From contig NC_134984.1 in the NCBI RefSeq assembly GCF_050947335.1, forward strand, positions 10,397,926 through 10,461,925: 64,000 bases of DNA, given 5' to 3'. Shown piece after piece: positions 14,801 through 25,160 of this stretch; the stretch's first letter is position 1; every line of letters begins with the position of its first letter. Below the pieces are notes generated by a model that was not told the DNA's origin, made no database searches, and saw only the letters and a list, made by a program, of their open reading frames with translations. A program made the position numbers and the translations under genes. The stretch comes from Megachile rotundata (Eukaryota; Arthropoda; Insecta; Hymenoptera; Megachilidae).

Positions 14801-15788
14801 TTAGAAAATAATAGAAGAACAAATAATTAAAAAGTAATGCATCTAAACAACAATAATATTTTGATCTCTGATAAAGGAGGTATTATAATTGCTATTTTTA
14901 TATTACAATCGATAGGTCTTAATACAGTTTGATAATTAAATGTAACCAAAATATAAGATTCTATTAAATATAGCCGAATGGTTGAATACCATTATTGTAT
15001 GTTATTATTAAGTGAACTTAAAATTATAAGTTTTAGATTTGTATTATTGCTACAAAATATATTGATTTATTTATATTATAGGCTTACATACATTGATATA
15101 TAATATCAGACATACATAGTACTAGTGGACGTATATTGTTTACGAATGTATGTAATAACATATATACATATTCGTTTCACAAAAGATTATGTTTCTCAGA
15201 TGACGATTTTTTGTTCACTGTGCGCATGATATTTCTGATTGGTTATAATATTCGTCGTAACCAAGAATAGTGCGCAATGTTCCTGGCACTAAATATGTTA
15301 TGTACTTAGTGTGCAAGAAATTTCGTAAATAATTATTTTCTTTTAAGGCAGGTCTTGTCAAGTAGACAAAATGAATTCCAAAGTTTCTTTTTAATACTTT
15401 TCTGATTTCGATGCTGGACAATTATATCTAAGGGATAAGGGGCGTACATTTACCCTTTCGATAGTTATTCCTAATTATCACTATATACATAAGAGTACAG
15501 ACATTTTTTAAATACTATCACTATCCTGCATTTTTGTTCACCATATATATAATCGATGAAGTAGAAAACGAGTGGTAGGAGTACAACATGAGGTAGTGGG
15601 GAGCCCTCGAAACTTACTCGAGTTGCGCGAACGAAGTATAATCTTATATGGAACGAAGTATATGTACATACTCACGACAGCTATAAATATATGTTATAAT
15701 CATATGGCTATATATACATAGAATACATGTGGCAATTCATTTGAAATTAAATATTTTGTATTGTAATAAGTGATTGATCTTTATAAAA
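8894..15788. other. AT-rich stretch, possible long Ncoa6 3' UTR then intergenic
   Basis: No coding frame of any merit is present; the small open frames show no family resemblance. The first 200 bases after the Ncoa6 stop are less AT-rich and look like 3' UTR. TGTAAATA words, which match the Pumilio recognition element, occur near 10361, 11276 and 11576, and AATAAA-like signals are frequent, so a long 3' UTR is plausible but its end cannot be placed. No tRNA-like or other structured RNA was recognised. Confidence 0.4.
12119..12204. repeat. TA/TATG microsatellite
   Basis: A run of alternating tatata with tatg and taca interruptions, about 85 bp, in otherwise unique AT-rich DNA. A similar shorter tract lies at about 10548-10590. 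Confidence 0.8.
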
Positions 15789-16673
15789 ATGGGTGTAGAT
15801 AAAGAAGAACCAACAAATGCCTCAACATCAACCGAATTTGTTGAAACTAAAAAAAGAAACAAACGACGTATGAGCGAAAATCGAATGGAAGTAAGTTAAA
15901 AGGTTAAGTTGTATAAATGCACAGTAGTTGTAGGATAGTATTTAATTTTTAATATTTACACATTCTTATTTATTAGGTTGAAGTTCTCAATGGTATAGAG
16001 GGAAGTGCAAAGCCACATGTAAGCTCAAAAAAGCGCAGAAATGTGCAAGGTGATGAACAGAGGAAGGTAATAAGTTATTTTGATTCGTCTAATATAAATA
16101 TTAAATTTTTTATGTCATTATTACAACATCATAATGTATTTTCAGGTTCCTGTACCTGCGCATAGGTACACTCCTCTAAAAGAAAATTGGATGAAGATAT
16201 TCACACCTATAGTTGAACATTTACAGTTGCAAATAAGATTTAATTTAAAAAGTAGAAATGTTGAATTACGCACAGCTCCAGAAACTCCTGATATTGCCAA
16301 TTTACAAAAGGGAGCTGATTTTGTAAAAGCTTTTATTTATGGCTTCGAAGTAGAAGATGCTCTGGCTTTACTGCGTTTAGATGATTTATTTGTAGAAACA
16401 TTTGAAATTCAAGATGTTAAACCTTTAAAAGGGGATCACCTTTCCAGAGCTATTGGAAGATTAGCAGGGAAGGGTGGAAGAACAAAGTTTACAATAGAAA
16501 ACGTAACAAAAACAAGAATTGTACTAGCAGACAGTAAAATTCATATACTTGGTTCATATCAAAATATACAATTGGCACGAAGAGCTATATGTAATTTAAT
16601 TTTGGGCAGTCCACCATCAAAGGTTTACGGACAATTAAGAAATGTAGCTAGTAGAGTATCAGAACGATTATAA
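15789..16673 (+). CDS. pno1: RNA-binding protein PNO1 (partner of NOB1), three exons
   Basis: PNO1 (Dim2 in yeast) is a KH-domain assembly factor of the 40S ribosomal subunit. It binds the 3' end region of pre-18S rRNA and works with the endonuclease NOB1 in the nucleolus and cytoplasm. Exons are 15789-15890, 15977-16066 and 16146-16673, all joined in phase 0, giving 239 residues, close to the family's ~250. The first ~60 residues are a charged, basic leader (KKRNKRR, KKRRN). From VPVPAHRYTPLKENWMKIF onward the conserved body begins. The KH-type GXXG loop is seen as GKGGRTKF, followed by TKTRIVLADSKIHILGS, and the end is SKVYGQLRNVASRVSERL. AATAAA follows the stop within 10 bases. All conserved blocks are present and nothing is broken. 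Confidence 0.97.
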
Positions 16674-16792
16674 ACTGTAAAATAAATAATCTGAATCAAT
16701 GTTTATAAAATAAATAACGTTTTTTTATTGTATCTAAATAAAATTAATTTTGACATCTATAAAATTTATTTATCTTTATACAAATATTTCGT
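16674..16792. terminator. Shared 3' region of convergent pno1 and Eipr1 with poly(A) signals on both strands
   Basis: Only 119 bp separate the two stop codons. For pno1 there are AATAAA signals at 16681-16686 and 16709-16714 on the + strand. For Eipr1, TTTATT (AATAAA on the - strand) occurs at 16765-16770 and 16724-16729. With cleavage 10-30 bases beyond each signal the two 3' UTRs would nearly abut or overlap. Confidence 0.7.
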
Positions 16793-18534
16793 TTAAAGTA
16801 ATATTTGGTACTTGTATTTCCTGGGAACTTTGTTAAGAACTAATCGTCCATCATAACTTAATGATGCAAACGTCCAAGGATCCGCGGATGACCATTCAAC
16901 TGCATAAACACTATCTTCATGTTCTTCATATCTACCGACAACCCCATCTTCAAGCCTACAAGTATAATTTTATTTAGTTATTTTTAATTTTATTTATAAT
17001 TTATTTTCATTATAATGTTATTGAAATTACTTGTCTTTTTTGCAACTATAATCATTTTGTGTACAATCATCTTCAGCAGAAACTATGTGTCCAAATGGTT
17101 CTGAAGAAATTGATGCAATGCTACATAATATTACTCTTGAGTCACTACTGGAGGTTAATACTAGCTGATCATGAAATCGATTAATTCTAATATTCCACAC
17201 CCAATGTGAATGTTCCATACGAGACAATACTGGTTCTGTAGGTGTTCGAATGTCCCAAAATTTCATGTAGCCATCATCTCCACATGTAGATAAAAAGTAC
17301 TGACGGTTTGCATTAAAATCTAAATCTCTAAATTACAAACCAACATACTCATTATTACTTTATAATTTATTTTTAAATTATTAAACAGGAACAAGCATTA
17401 TATGGTACCTGATTATTTGAGAATGAGCAGATAAAATTGTCCAAGATGCTTCAGAAGGATTTCTGAAATCCCATCCACGAACATTATTTTCATTTAAAGT
17501 AACAAATTGATTACAACCATTGTGAGGATTCCATTTTCCATTTGTGAAACGTGGTTGACTTTTACCAGCTAATGTGCCAGAAGTAACAACCTGCACAAAA
17601 TAACACATCAGATACAATTGTAACAATAAATGCAAATATCTATTGTTACCTGTGGCCCATTTTCAGCTAAATCCCACAATACAAATTTATTATCTACAAC
17701 TGACACAACTTTTGTTGAATCCATAGGATGATAAGCAATAGTTTTAAGATCTGTTCCATATGGTGTTGTATCAATTTCTGCTAATTTACTAAGGTTTTCG
17801 ACATCATTTGTATATTCTTTTAATTCTGGCAATTTCCAAAGTGCTCCTTTCATTTGACAAGAACCATCATCTAAATAAACCCATACTTTTTATTTTTGAA
17901 AATTATTGGTTTTAACATTATAATATAAAATTTTTTTAATAAAAATTACCACTTAAACTATTATAACAAGTAATAAATATATTAGGTTCTGTTGGAGATG
18001 CTTGTAAAGACCATATTTCACCAATAGGATGATGAAACACCTGTGTCTTTAAACCACCTGTTTCTTCATTCAGTTCTACCAAATGAACTTGATTATTATT
18101 AAATTTTAAAGATTGTGTTCCTACTAAAAATCTGACAACATCTGTTTCAGCTGCTTGAGCTGATAATGCCCTTGTCTGTAATATGAATGAAACAATATTC
18201 TTATTAACAATAATTAAGACATTTTTACATTTGAAAGAGACTCCAATAAGAGAGTTGAAATATAATATCAAAGTTATTAAATTTAATGGTCAAGAAGTCT
18301 ACACTACTCTATAACTTTAAGAGCTATTTTTCATATATTTCATAATATCCATAGAATTCTATAAAAATTACAATTCTGTTATATCAATAAGATTTGCAAT
18401 TAACTGATTTAATCATTTTTTAAAATATATGTTTGGTCAAAGTAATTTTAAAGGTTTTTATGATATATAAATTTTTATTATCATTTGCATACTTGAAATT
18501 CAAGTCCATATATTACAGGGCTATCGTTTTCCAT
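16793..18534 (-). CDS. Eipr1: EARP and GARP complex-interacting protein 1 (TSSC1), six exons
   Basis: EIPR1 is a WD40 beta-propeller protein that binds the EARP and GARP tethering complexes, and is needed for endosome-to-Golgi traffic and dense-core vesicle maturation. On the - strand the coding exons are 18534-18493, 18175-17950, 17870-17650, 17590-17409, 17327-17031 and 16955-16793, with consistent phases, giving 376 residues (human about 387). The start MENDSPVIYGLEFQ is a 42-bp exon. WD-type blocks include GEIWSLQASPTEPNIFITCYN, KVVSVVDNKFVLWDLAENG, NNVRGWDFRNP, FLSTCGDDGYMKFWDIRTP and LTSSSDSRVILC. The C-terminus HEDSVYAVEWSSADPWTFAS followed by LSYDGRLVLNKVP is the signature end of the family. 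The first and last exons are too short to stand out as open frames and were placed by splice sites and family ends. Confidence 0.96.
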
Positions 18535-19189
18535 TTTTTTTATACAATTTTTCTTTTATGATACATAAAATAACTGTTTACTTATAATACAATCTAACCT
18601 AACTATATGATCTGTCAAAACAACTTATAGTAGTGATATTATAGATGTCCTACGCATATGCATTTTGTATTTAAATGCCCTCAAGAAACAAACTAACGCT
18701 AGAGGGCACTAACAAATTAACAAATAAATGCCACGTCGATAGATGAAATAGACGTATTTTTAGTCGATTGTTAGCATATTTTGCATTAAAATGTAATGAA
18801 TTATTTAAACTAGAAAATTCCAATCGCTGTGCACTAGTTTCAAAGTATAATCACAAATTTATTTGAAATTATTTATCAGTCATATATTATTTTACTGCTC
18901 TACTCGAAATTTCAAATATACCTTGTATGGGATAAATTTCAAAATTCTATACGATTACAAAAATTTAAAAAAGTCAAATCGACTAAATTAAACAAAAATC
19001 CTATATAGAACATTATTATTTATATAGAATTATATTAAATTCAAAAAACCCGCGCGAACGAAGTAGGTATGCAGCCAATTAACAGCTTTGTTTTACTTTC
19101 AAACCATGAACCTAGGAATATAGGGATAGAACATACCCTTGATGAAACAAGACGACAAACTGATGCCTAATTTTAACTGGTTGTTATTT
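18535..19189. other. Intergenic: Eipr1 5' region
   Basis: Divergent spacer between the Eipr1 start and a + strand promoter-like region. It is AT-rich and holds no coding frame. The Eipr1 transcription start probably lies within the first 150 bp, but no TATA box is evident there. Confidence 0.4.
18696..18708 (+). promoter_or_regulatory. CTCF-like motif between divergent genes
   Basis: acgctagagggca agrees with the CTCF core consensus (CCASYAGRKGGCR) at 11 of 13 positions, including the whole AG-RK-GGC core. It lies about 160 bp from the Eipr1 start in the spacer between two transcription units. A single motif match is weak evidence on its own. Confidence 0.3.
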
Positions 19190-19445
19190 GATACAAATTT
19201 AAAATTTGAAAGTATGTAAATACAAAATGTTTAAAGTTTTAAACTTCAAAGTTTGCATATTTGTAAATCAAAATTTTCTAAATATCTAAATTTAAAGTTT
19301 CTAAATTCCAACGCTTAAATAATTAAAAATTTGAAATTTATGCGTTTACAAACTCAAAAGTTTAAAATTTCAATATTTGCAAACTTAAAGTTTGTAAATT
19401 TAAAAATGTATAAATTTTTAAGTTCGTGAATTTGGAAACCAATAA
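19190..19445. repeat. Degenerate AAATTT / AAGTTT short-period array
   Basis: Repeated variants of aaatttgaaa, aaagtttaaa and taaatttaaa at roughly 8-12 nt spacing. It looks like a decayed copy of the array class that dominates the rest of the window. Confidence 0.5.
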
Positions 19446-19560
19446 ACCTACAACTTCTAAGATTTTAGGTCTCTGTAGTAGTATGTGTAGATGAAAAAAT
19501 TAATTATTCGTTTGATATTAAGTTAAAAATTTGTATTGACTGATGATTTCAAATTTCTTA

Positions 19561-19690
19561 TAATTGGCGGTATAGAGCATGCGCGGAGAAGTAACCAATC
19601 ATGTTTGGGCATCGATTCGCTCTCTCTGTCTGTAATTTAAGTTCGCAACTAAAAGAACATCTATATATTTACGTTGTCCCTGGTATATCC
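19561..19690 (+). promoter_or_regulatory. Promoter-like region with CCAAT, NRF1-like and TATA motifs
   Basis: Within 130 bp there are GCATGCGCGG (about 19578, close to the NRF1/Ewg site), an AACCAATC box (about 19594), a CT-repeat (ctctctctgtctg, about 19619) and a TATA-like CTATATATTT at 19661-19670. GC content rises sharply just downstream, as at a transcription start. This is inference from motifs and composition. Confidence 0.5.
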
Positions 19691-20038
19691 CCACTGTTCG
19701 GCCAGCAGCTCCCAGCGTTGCTTTGCGTCGGCCGACGGGTAACCAGCCGTGGGGTCACCAGATAAATTATGTCAAACGGAGTGGTGTTACGAACGTGAAC
19801 GATTATCAAAATTCGTGGTGTTCATATACGATAGTATTGTCAAGTGTGCGGTTGTATACGGTATCAATGTGGTGTCTATGTAACTCGCAAAGTGACTGTC
19901 TCATAGACTTCCGTTAAATTAGTGTTTAACTTTGAATGATCGTCCGGGAACGTGTATACTCGTATTGTCTTTTTGTACAAATGCACGCATCTGTACTTAT
20001 TTATTCGAAAAAGTCATGCTGACCCTGCAACATCAATT
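19690..20038 (+). other. Putative non-coding first exon of a long + strand gene
   Basis: This is the GC-richest part of the neighbourhood and begins about 25-30 bp after the TATA-like box. It ends at a strong donor, att followed by gtaagt at 20039. No long frame with family resemblance lies in it; a 64-residue frame at 19723-19917 starts without ATG and is not convincing. The next well-formed exon on this strand is at 58005, so it may be the 5' UTR exon of that gene. Confidence 0.4.
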
Positions 20039-21146
20039 GTAAGTAATCAACCTTTCTCATTGCAATGATTTTTCAATTGACATTTATGAACTTTAATATT
20101 TACACGAAGTTTACTGTCACAAAACAGTGGAATACATATTTCTTTTACTCAGTAATATTACGTCTATCACATAACCGAATTCGGCGAAAGTACAGCTGAT
20201 ATCATTTTAAAAATATTCGTACGTTAATTCTGCAAAAATCAGTAGTTAATAGTTTTGTGGATTTCTTACATTTTTTTAACGACATTACGATTCAAAATTT
20301 CCTTATCACGTGATGTTTTGTTGTTACCATTTGTTGTAGATACAATTTGATTCAAACTTGTAGCATAGAATGAAAAGTATAATGAGAGTTCCCGGTAAAT
20401 CTATGTAATTACTGTACGCTAAATTTGTAATAATTTCATTGTTTTATTTATGAATCCAATTTATCAATATTCATTTTTGTTAATATTATTTTATTAATTA
20501 TTTATATTTGATTACCAGTTATTTTGTACTGTAAATTACCATATACCATATTATTAATAATAACAAATTTATTGATGTTTCAAAAACATTTAAAATGAAG
20601 TTGTTAATAACTTTTTTTGATTTGTATTTTATGTACATCTGAAGCACCAGCAGTTTTTTAGCGAACGTTAGATGAAATAAAACTTTTCACGTCACGAAAT
20701 TTTTTCCCGCTTTTATTACATTTCTGATCTCCAGTTATATTTTTCATCTTATGGAATGATAAATTGCTGTACCAATTTTCTAACTCGTCTAACAAGATAA
20801 CGTCGACGTAAATATGCGAATGCAAATGTGTTTAGTTTGTACGGCGAAAACAGTTTCAACTTCTTCATTTGCCTAACGATATAAGTGCCGGTCGATGTCG
20901 CGTGCGTTTGAAATGCTACACGTTTGCTTTGGAAAAGTTTGATTCCAGCTTAGCATTCTAGAATAAGTTTGACTTTGATAGGTTAACGTGTTTAATCTTT
21001 ATAATTGGAGAATCGCAGTAGACATCTGGTAAATTATAGATAGTGATCAAATATTATTAACATTGCAAGCATTTTCTATGTTGGAAAAATATTGTTGTAT
21101 AATACTTTTTCTGATTAGCCAATTTTTATGTGTAGAATTTTTGAAA
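20039..21146. other. Presumed intron, no recognised features
   Basis: AT-rich unique sequence without a believable coding frame, structured RNA or transposon end. A somewhat GC-richer patch lies at 20800-20950. Confidence 0.4.
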
Positions 21147-21690
21147 GTTGGAAGTTTGGAAGTTTGGAGATTTGGAATTTGGAATTTGGAAATTTGGAAT
21201 TTGGGAATTTGGGAATTTGGGAATTTGGGAATTTGGGAATTTGGGAATTTGGGAATTTGGGAATTTGGGAATTTGGGAACTTGCGAATTTGGGAATTTGG
21301 GAACTTGGGAATTTGGGAATTTGGGAATTTGGGAACTTGCGAATTTGGGCATTTGGGAACTTGCGAATTTGGGAATTTGGGAATTTGGGCATTTGAGAAT
21401 TTGGGAATTTGGAATTTGGGGGTTTGGAATTTGGAGATTTGAAGATTTGGAGATTTGGAGATTTGGAAATTTGGAATTTGGGAAATTGGGAATTTTGGAA
21501 TTTTGGAATTTTGGAATTTGGGAAATTGGGAATTTTGGAATTTTGGAATTTTGGAATTTTGGAATTTGGGGATTTGAAAATTTGATAATTCAAGGATTTT
21601 GAAATTGAAAAATTAAAAATTTGAAAATTTGAAAATTTGAGAATTTGGAAATTTAGAAATCTGAGAATTTAAAATTTGAAATAAAAAATT
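21147..21690 (+). repeat. GGGAATTT 8-bp tandem array
   Basis: The core at about 21195-21410 is nearly pure gggaattt with scattered variants (gggaactt, gcgaattt, gggcattt). Flanks decay to ggaaattt, ggagattt and, at 21480-21560, ggaatttt. The + strand is almost free of C. Open frames exist on both strands only because the unit lacks stop codons; they are not genes. Confidence 0.95.
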
Positions 21691-22195
21691 TCAGAAAAAA
21701 TTTCAAATTGTAATAACGTATTTATTAAACGATTTTTTGTTGTTCGACTTTTTATATAATAAAGTTTAGAGAATGGAAGTAAGTTTAAGTTAATTTCGAA
21801 AATTAATATCGCAGGCACAGTCTTCATTTTCTGCTTCGTAAAGCAGATACTGTCTAAAATATTCTCTTGCAATAATTGCAATAACCTATTCACCACGATC
21901 AGCAAATTTCACGGCAACTGATTTTTTTCTGTGTCAATAAACTCGGAACAATACCATAGTATAATATCCGTACAGAAATTGGAGCGTTGCAACCGGAAAC
22001 GTTGGCGGCGGACCTTATAAAAAATATCAGAAAGTACTAGTTTTTATAGTGTAATTTTTCGAAGTTAACGGAAAATAATATATATATAATCGTTTACACA
22101 GAAAAATATTTCTATAGAAATAGCTGCAAAGTAAAGAAGTTACGATTGTAAATTTCTGCCTAACTTTTGTTTGTCTTGTAGAGTTTCTATCGACT
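21691..22195. other. Unique AT-rich spacer
   Basis: Nothing recognised. Sequence is non-repetitive and non-coding by inspection. Confidence 0.4.
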
Positions 22196-22199
22196 AACG

Positions 22200-22262
22200 A
22201 TACAGTATCGATATATAGCGATATGTCGATAATATCGTTAAGATATGGTATAATATAATGAA
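22200..22262. repeat. Outlying TATCGATA / CGATA cluster
   Basis: Contains agtatcgatatatagcgat, then gtcgataatatcg: one full TATCGATA and several CGATA half-sites, about 400 bp before the main satellite built from the same word. Confidence 0.6.
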
Positions 22263-22423
22263 AAGGTAATACGTAATTTTTATATGTATTTTTATTTGAT
22301 TTTTAAATATAATTTATTTTAATTTCACTCAAGAATAATTTAGATGATAAATTTATGTAGAGTTAGATTAAATTTTATTATTCAAATATGTTAGGTAGGA
22401 TTTTATTATCTAAATCTGTTACA

Positions 22424-22504
22424 TTAGGTTAGGTTAGCTTCGAATAAGTAAGATTATTAGGTTTAATCATCCAAATTTTTTAGGACACATTAGGTTAGGT
22501 TAGA
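22424..22504 (+). repeat. Two short TTAGG-type telomere-like tracts
   Basis: TTAGGTTAGGTTAG occurs at 22424-22437 and again at 22490-22503, inside a 22370-22560 segment of degenerate ttaggtta / ttagatta variants. (TTAGG)n is the common insect telomere unit. The tracts are too short for a telomere. Confidence 0.5.
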
Positions 22505-22659
22505 TTAAGTTAATTTTGGGTTAAGTTATTGGATAAGGTTTCATTAGATTAGATTGAGTTGTATGATTCAAATCCACGTTGTTTAAATTTTAAATGTAAT
22601 CTAACTTAACTTCAAGAATGTTAAGCATTTCATTCTAAATAGTCAGTCACTTGTTCTTC

Positions 22660-23115
22660 TTAATGATACTATCGATATATCGATTTTGGTATTATCGATG
22701 TGTATCGATATGTATCGATATATTTCGATATTATCGATATATTTTGATATTATCGATATGTATCGATATATTTTGATGTTATCGATGTGTATCGATATAT
22801 CGATATATTGATTTTGATATTATCGATGTGTATCGATCTATTTCGATATTATCGATATGTACCGATATATTTTGACATTATCGATATGTATCGATATATT
22901 TTGATATTAATTATATGCATCTATATATTTTGATATTAATTATATGCATCTATATATTTTGATATTAATTATATGCATCTATATATTTTGATATTATTGA
23001 TGTGTATCGATATATTTTGATATTATTGATATGTATCGATATAGTTTAATATTATCAATGTGTATCAATACATTTCAATATTATCGATATGTATCGATAT
23101 ATTTCGATATTATCA
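22660..23115. repeat. 29-bp satellite made of TATCGATA palindromes
   Basis: A 29-bp monomer alternates gatattatcgat with atgtatcgatatatttt. It holds about 15 exact TATCGATA octamers plus many CGATA half-sites. From about 22905 to 22990 three successive monomers carry the same altered form (attatatgcatctatat in place of the TCGA words), which points to local homogenisation. TATCGATA is the DREF element of flies and CGATA the BEAF-32 half-site; whether bees use it here is unknown. Confidence 0.9.
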
Positions 23116-23439
23116 ACATAATCATATTGATAACTGCAATTCTATCCCGCGATATTAAATGTTAGTACAAAAAACTGAATACTTATCTCTCTATATTCTC
23201 TCAGTAAAAACTTTCGTTTACATTTCTGTAAAAATATTGTTGAACCACACTCTCCCAGTTAACATTTCACGGTAGAAATTAATGCAGAATACGTTGAATA
23301 TTAAAACCTCGAGTGTATACCCATACGAGGGAAAAATTACATTGTATTCCATCTCATTGTGGTAAGTATAAAATGGGGTAAGTATAACGGATCAATATAG
23401 ACTTCATTATGATATGAAGTCTGCTGTATAGTACTAGAA
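23116..23439. other. Unique spacer, no recognised features
   Basis: AT-rich. No gene, repeat or mobile element was recognised. Confidence 0.4.
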
Positions 23440-23780
23440 ATGCGACAATGTATAACAGTTTTCTACCACGTACCGTATATTTCATCGCAGTACTCTATCG
23501 TGATCCATAATCTATCGTGTCCATCAAATTCTACTGCGAGACCCCTACGGAGCAGATATACGTATACTCTTCTCCGGAGTAATCTTTTGTCCGCTCGTTC
23601 GTCGACTTCGCTCGACGCGAACGAAAAAGATTCCGCGGAGAAATTAACGAACGACAGTAACGTCGTTCGCGTGTTTCTAAGTCGACCGTTTGATCGACTT
23701 GAAAAGAAAAAAGTCGAACAGTTACGTTTTTTTGCAACTTGGAGAAAAGTTTTATTATAGGGCAATCCTCGAGTTATACG
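23440..23780. other. CpG-rich island with open frames on both strands
   Basis: The segment 23515-23740 is rich in CG dinucleotides (tcgttcgtcgacttcgctcg and similar) in an AT-rich setting. Frames of 106 residues (+, 23440-23760) and 112 residues (-, 23801-23463) overlap fully, the former ending in a repeat-free basic tail. I recognise neither. The simplest reading is a CpG-rich non-coding or regulatory island that lacks stops by composition. Confidence 0.4.
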
Positions 23781-24270
23781 CGCGATGTTTTGTACAATCA
23801 AATTGAAGTATAGCTCTGGTGTAATGGAAGATAGACAAAAATTTCAGAAGGCTGAATTAAATAGGGATTAAATTAAATTTCGGATGGGAGTGACTGAAAT
23901 AGTTGAAATTCCACTTGCGGAATATGTGATGTTCCATTTAAAGCTGTTTAATTTTTCGTAATGAAATTTTTTTAAACTTTTACCACTTTAGAGCTGTAGC
24001 ATTTAGAACTGAACATGAGTCTAGTTAAGAGTGAAGGATACCGTGATATCATCATTCATTAATTTCTACAATGTGGTTATTATTTATTAGTGTAATGTGA
24101 GGACGAACACTACTATACTATACTAATATACTATATTAATATAATACTATTAGTATAAAATGATTTATTATTTTGTATTACCTTAAAGAGATATAAATTT
24201 TAGTCTTTATACACCTTTCCCTAAGTATACCTGTATATTACTTTTGCCAACTGCTAATATCAATTCCTAT
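23781..24270. other. AT-rich spacer
   Basis: Nothing recognised apart from a short tandem of actatacta / atactatt variants at about 24110-24160. Confidence 0.4.
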
Positions 24271-24273
24271 GTA

Positions 24274-24875
24274 GGACGCACACGGTGCGTCCGTATCTCC
24301 AACAAACAAATAACAGCAAGATAATACATAATAATATCATAAGATATGGTACATGATACGACTGTACTGAATCATATAACAAAGTATTATATGAGTAATG
24401 GACAAAGTATGCCGCACACAGTGCGTCATTGTATTGAAAATAAAAATCTCTCTAAAAGATTCTCACTTAATAAAAGTCTCACATGAAGTTACGTGTTATT
24501 ATGGCCAAGATAATATGTACCAAAACAAGTATAATAGATTAAATATATGTATATTCTGATATTAGGACCGCAGTTAATTGATGTCACGTGAAATCAAGTA
24601 ATTTCACGTGACATAATATTAATGTGTTCCTGCCTCAAATGACATGGGACACACGGAGTGCATTATAGATTGCATTGGATACGCGACATTGTATGCATAT
24701 AGCGTGTCGTTGATCGCATTGGATGGATGACATGCGATGCATAGAGTGCATTGAGCAGATAGTATAAGACGCACGGGGTGCGTCCTAAATTGGACCGAAT
24801 GGTTTGCATAGGACACATAAGGTGCGTCATATGGTAAAGAGTATTGGGTGGTGTAAGACGTATACGATGAGTTAT
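24274..24875. repeat. Degenerate cluster of GACGCAC-GTGCGTC hairpins
   Basis: A short imperfect palindrome recurs at irregular spacing: 24274-24292 (8-bp perfect arms, 3-nt loop), 24411-24427, 24646-24664, about 24680-24708, 24738-24750, 24768-24784 (7-bp perfect arms, loop ggg), 24811-24828 and 24855-24872. Surrounding bases also recur (gcattggat, gtataagac, cataggac), so the larger unit is a decayed tandem repeat of roughly 45-60 bp. Related copies lie after the next array at 26166-26180 and 26212-26228. I know of no family that matches. Confidence 0.65.
24581..24614. promoter_or_regulatory. Perfect 14-bp inverted repeat with two CACGTG E-boxes
   Basis: ATGTCACGTGAAAT, a 6-nt spacer (caagta), then the exact reverse complement. 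Each arm carries TCACGTGA, itself a palindrome and the classic site of bHLH-Zip and bHLH-PAS dimers (Max, USF, Mitf, Clock/Cycle). It lies inside the hairpin cluster. Confidence 0.7.
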
Positions 24876-24923
24876 TGGTTACATTGAGCAAGTTTCAGAA
24901 TTTGAAAATTTTGTTTTTTGGCC

Positions 24924-25160
24924 ATTTGGGGATTTAGGGATTTAGGGATTTAGAGATTTAGGGAGTTAGGGAGTTAGGAATTTAGGGATTTAGGGATTTA
25001 GGAATTTAGGGAGTTAGGGATTTAGGGATTTAGGGATTTAGGGATTTAGGGATTTAGGAATTTAGGGAGTTAGGGAGTTAGGGAGTTAGGGAGTTAGGGA
25101 TTTAAGGATTTAGGAATTTAGAAATTTAAGAATTTAGGAACCTAGAAATTCAGAAATTTA
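24924..25160 (+). repeat. GATTTAGG 8-bp tandem array
   Basis: Nearly regular gatttagg units with gagttagg and gaatttag variants. The + strand has virtually no C. The unit contains TTTAGGG, which resembles the plant telomere heptamer, but the period here is 8. Confidence 0.95.

Noticed and set aside
21047..21602. Several 80-179 residue frames on both strands
   Set aside because: Translations of the GGGAATTT array; no start context or domain.
23440..23801. Overlapping 106- and 112-residue frames on opposite strands
   Set aside because: CpG-rich composition removes AT-rich stop codons on both strands; no recognisable domain or splice structure.
24924..25160. Plant-type telomere repeat TTTAGGG
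   Set aside because: The period is 8 (GATTTAGG) and the array is degenerate; insects use TTAGG.
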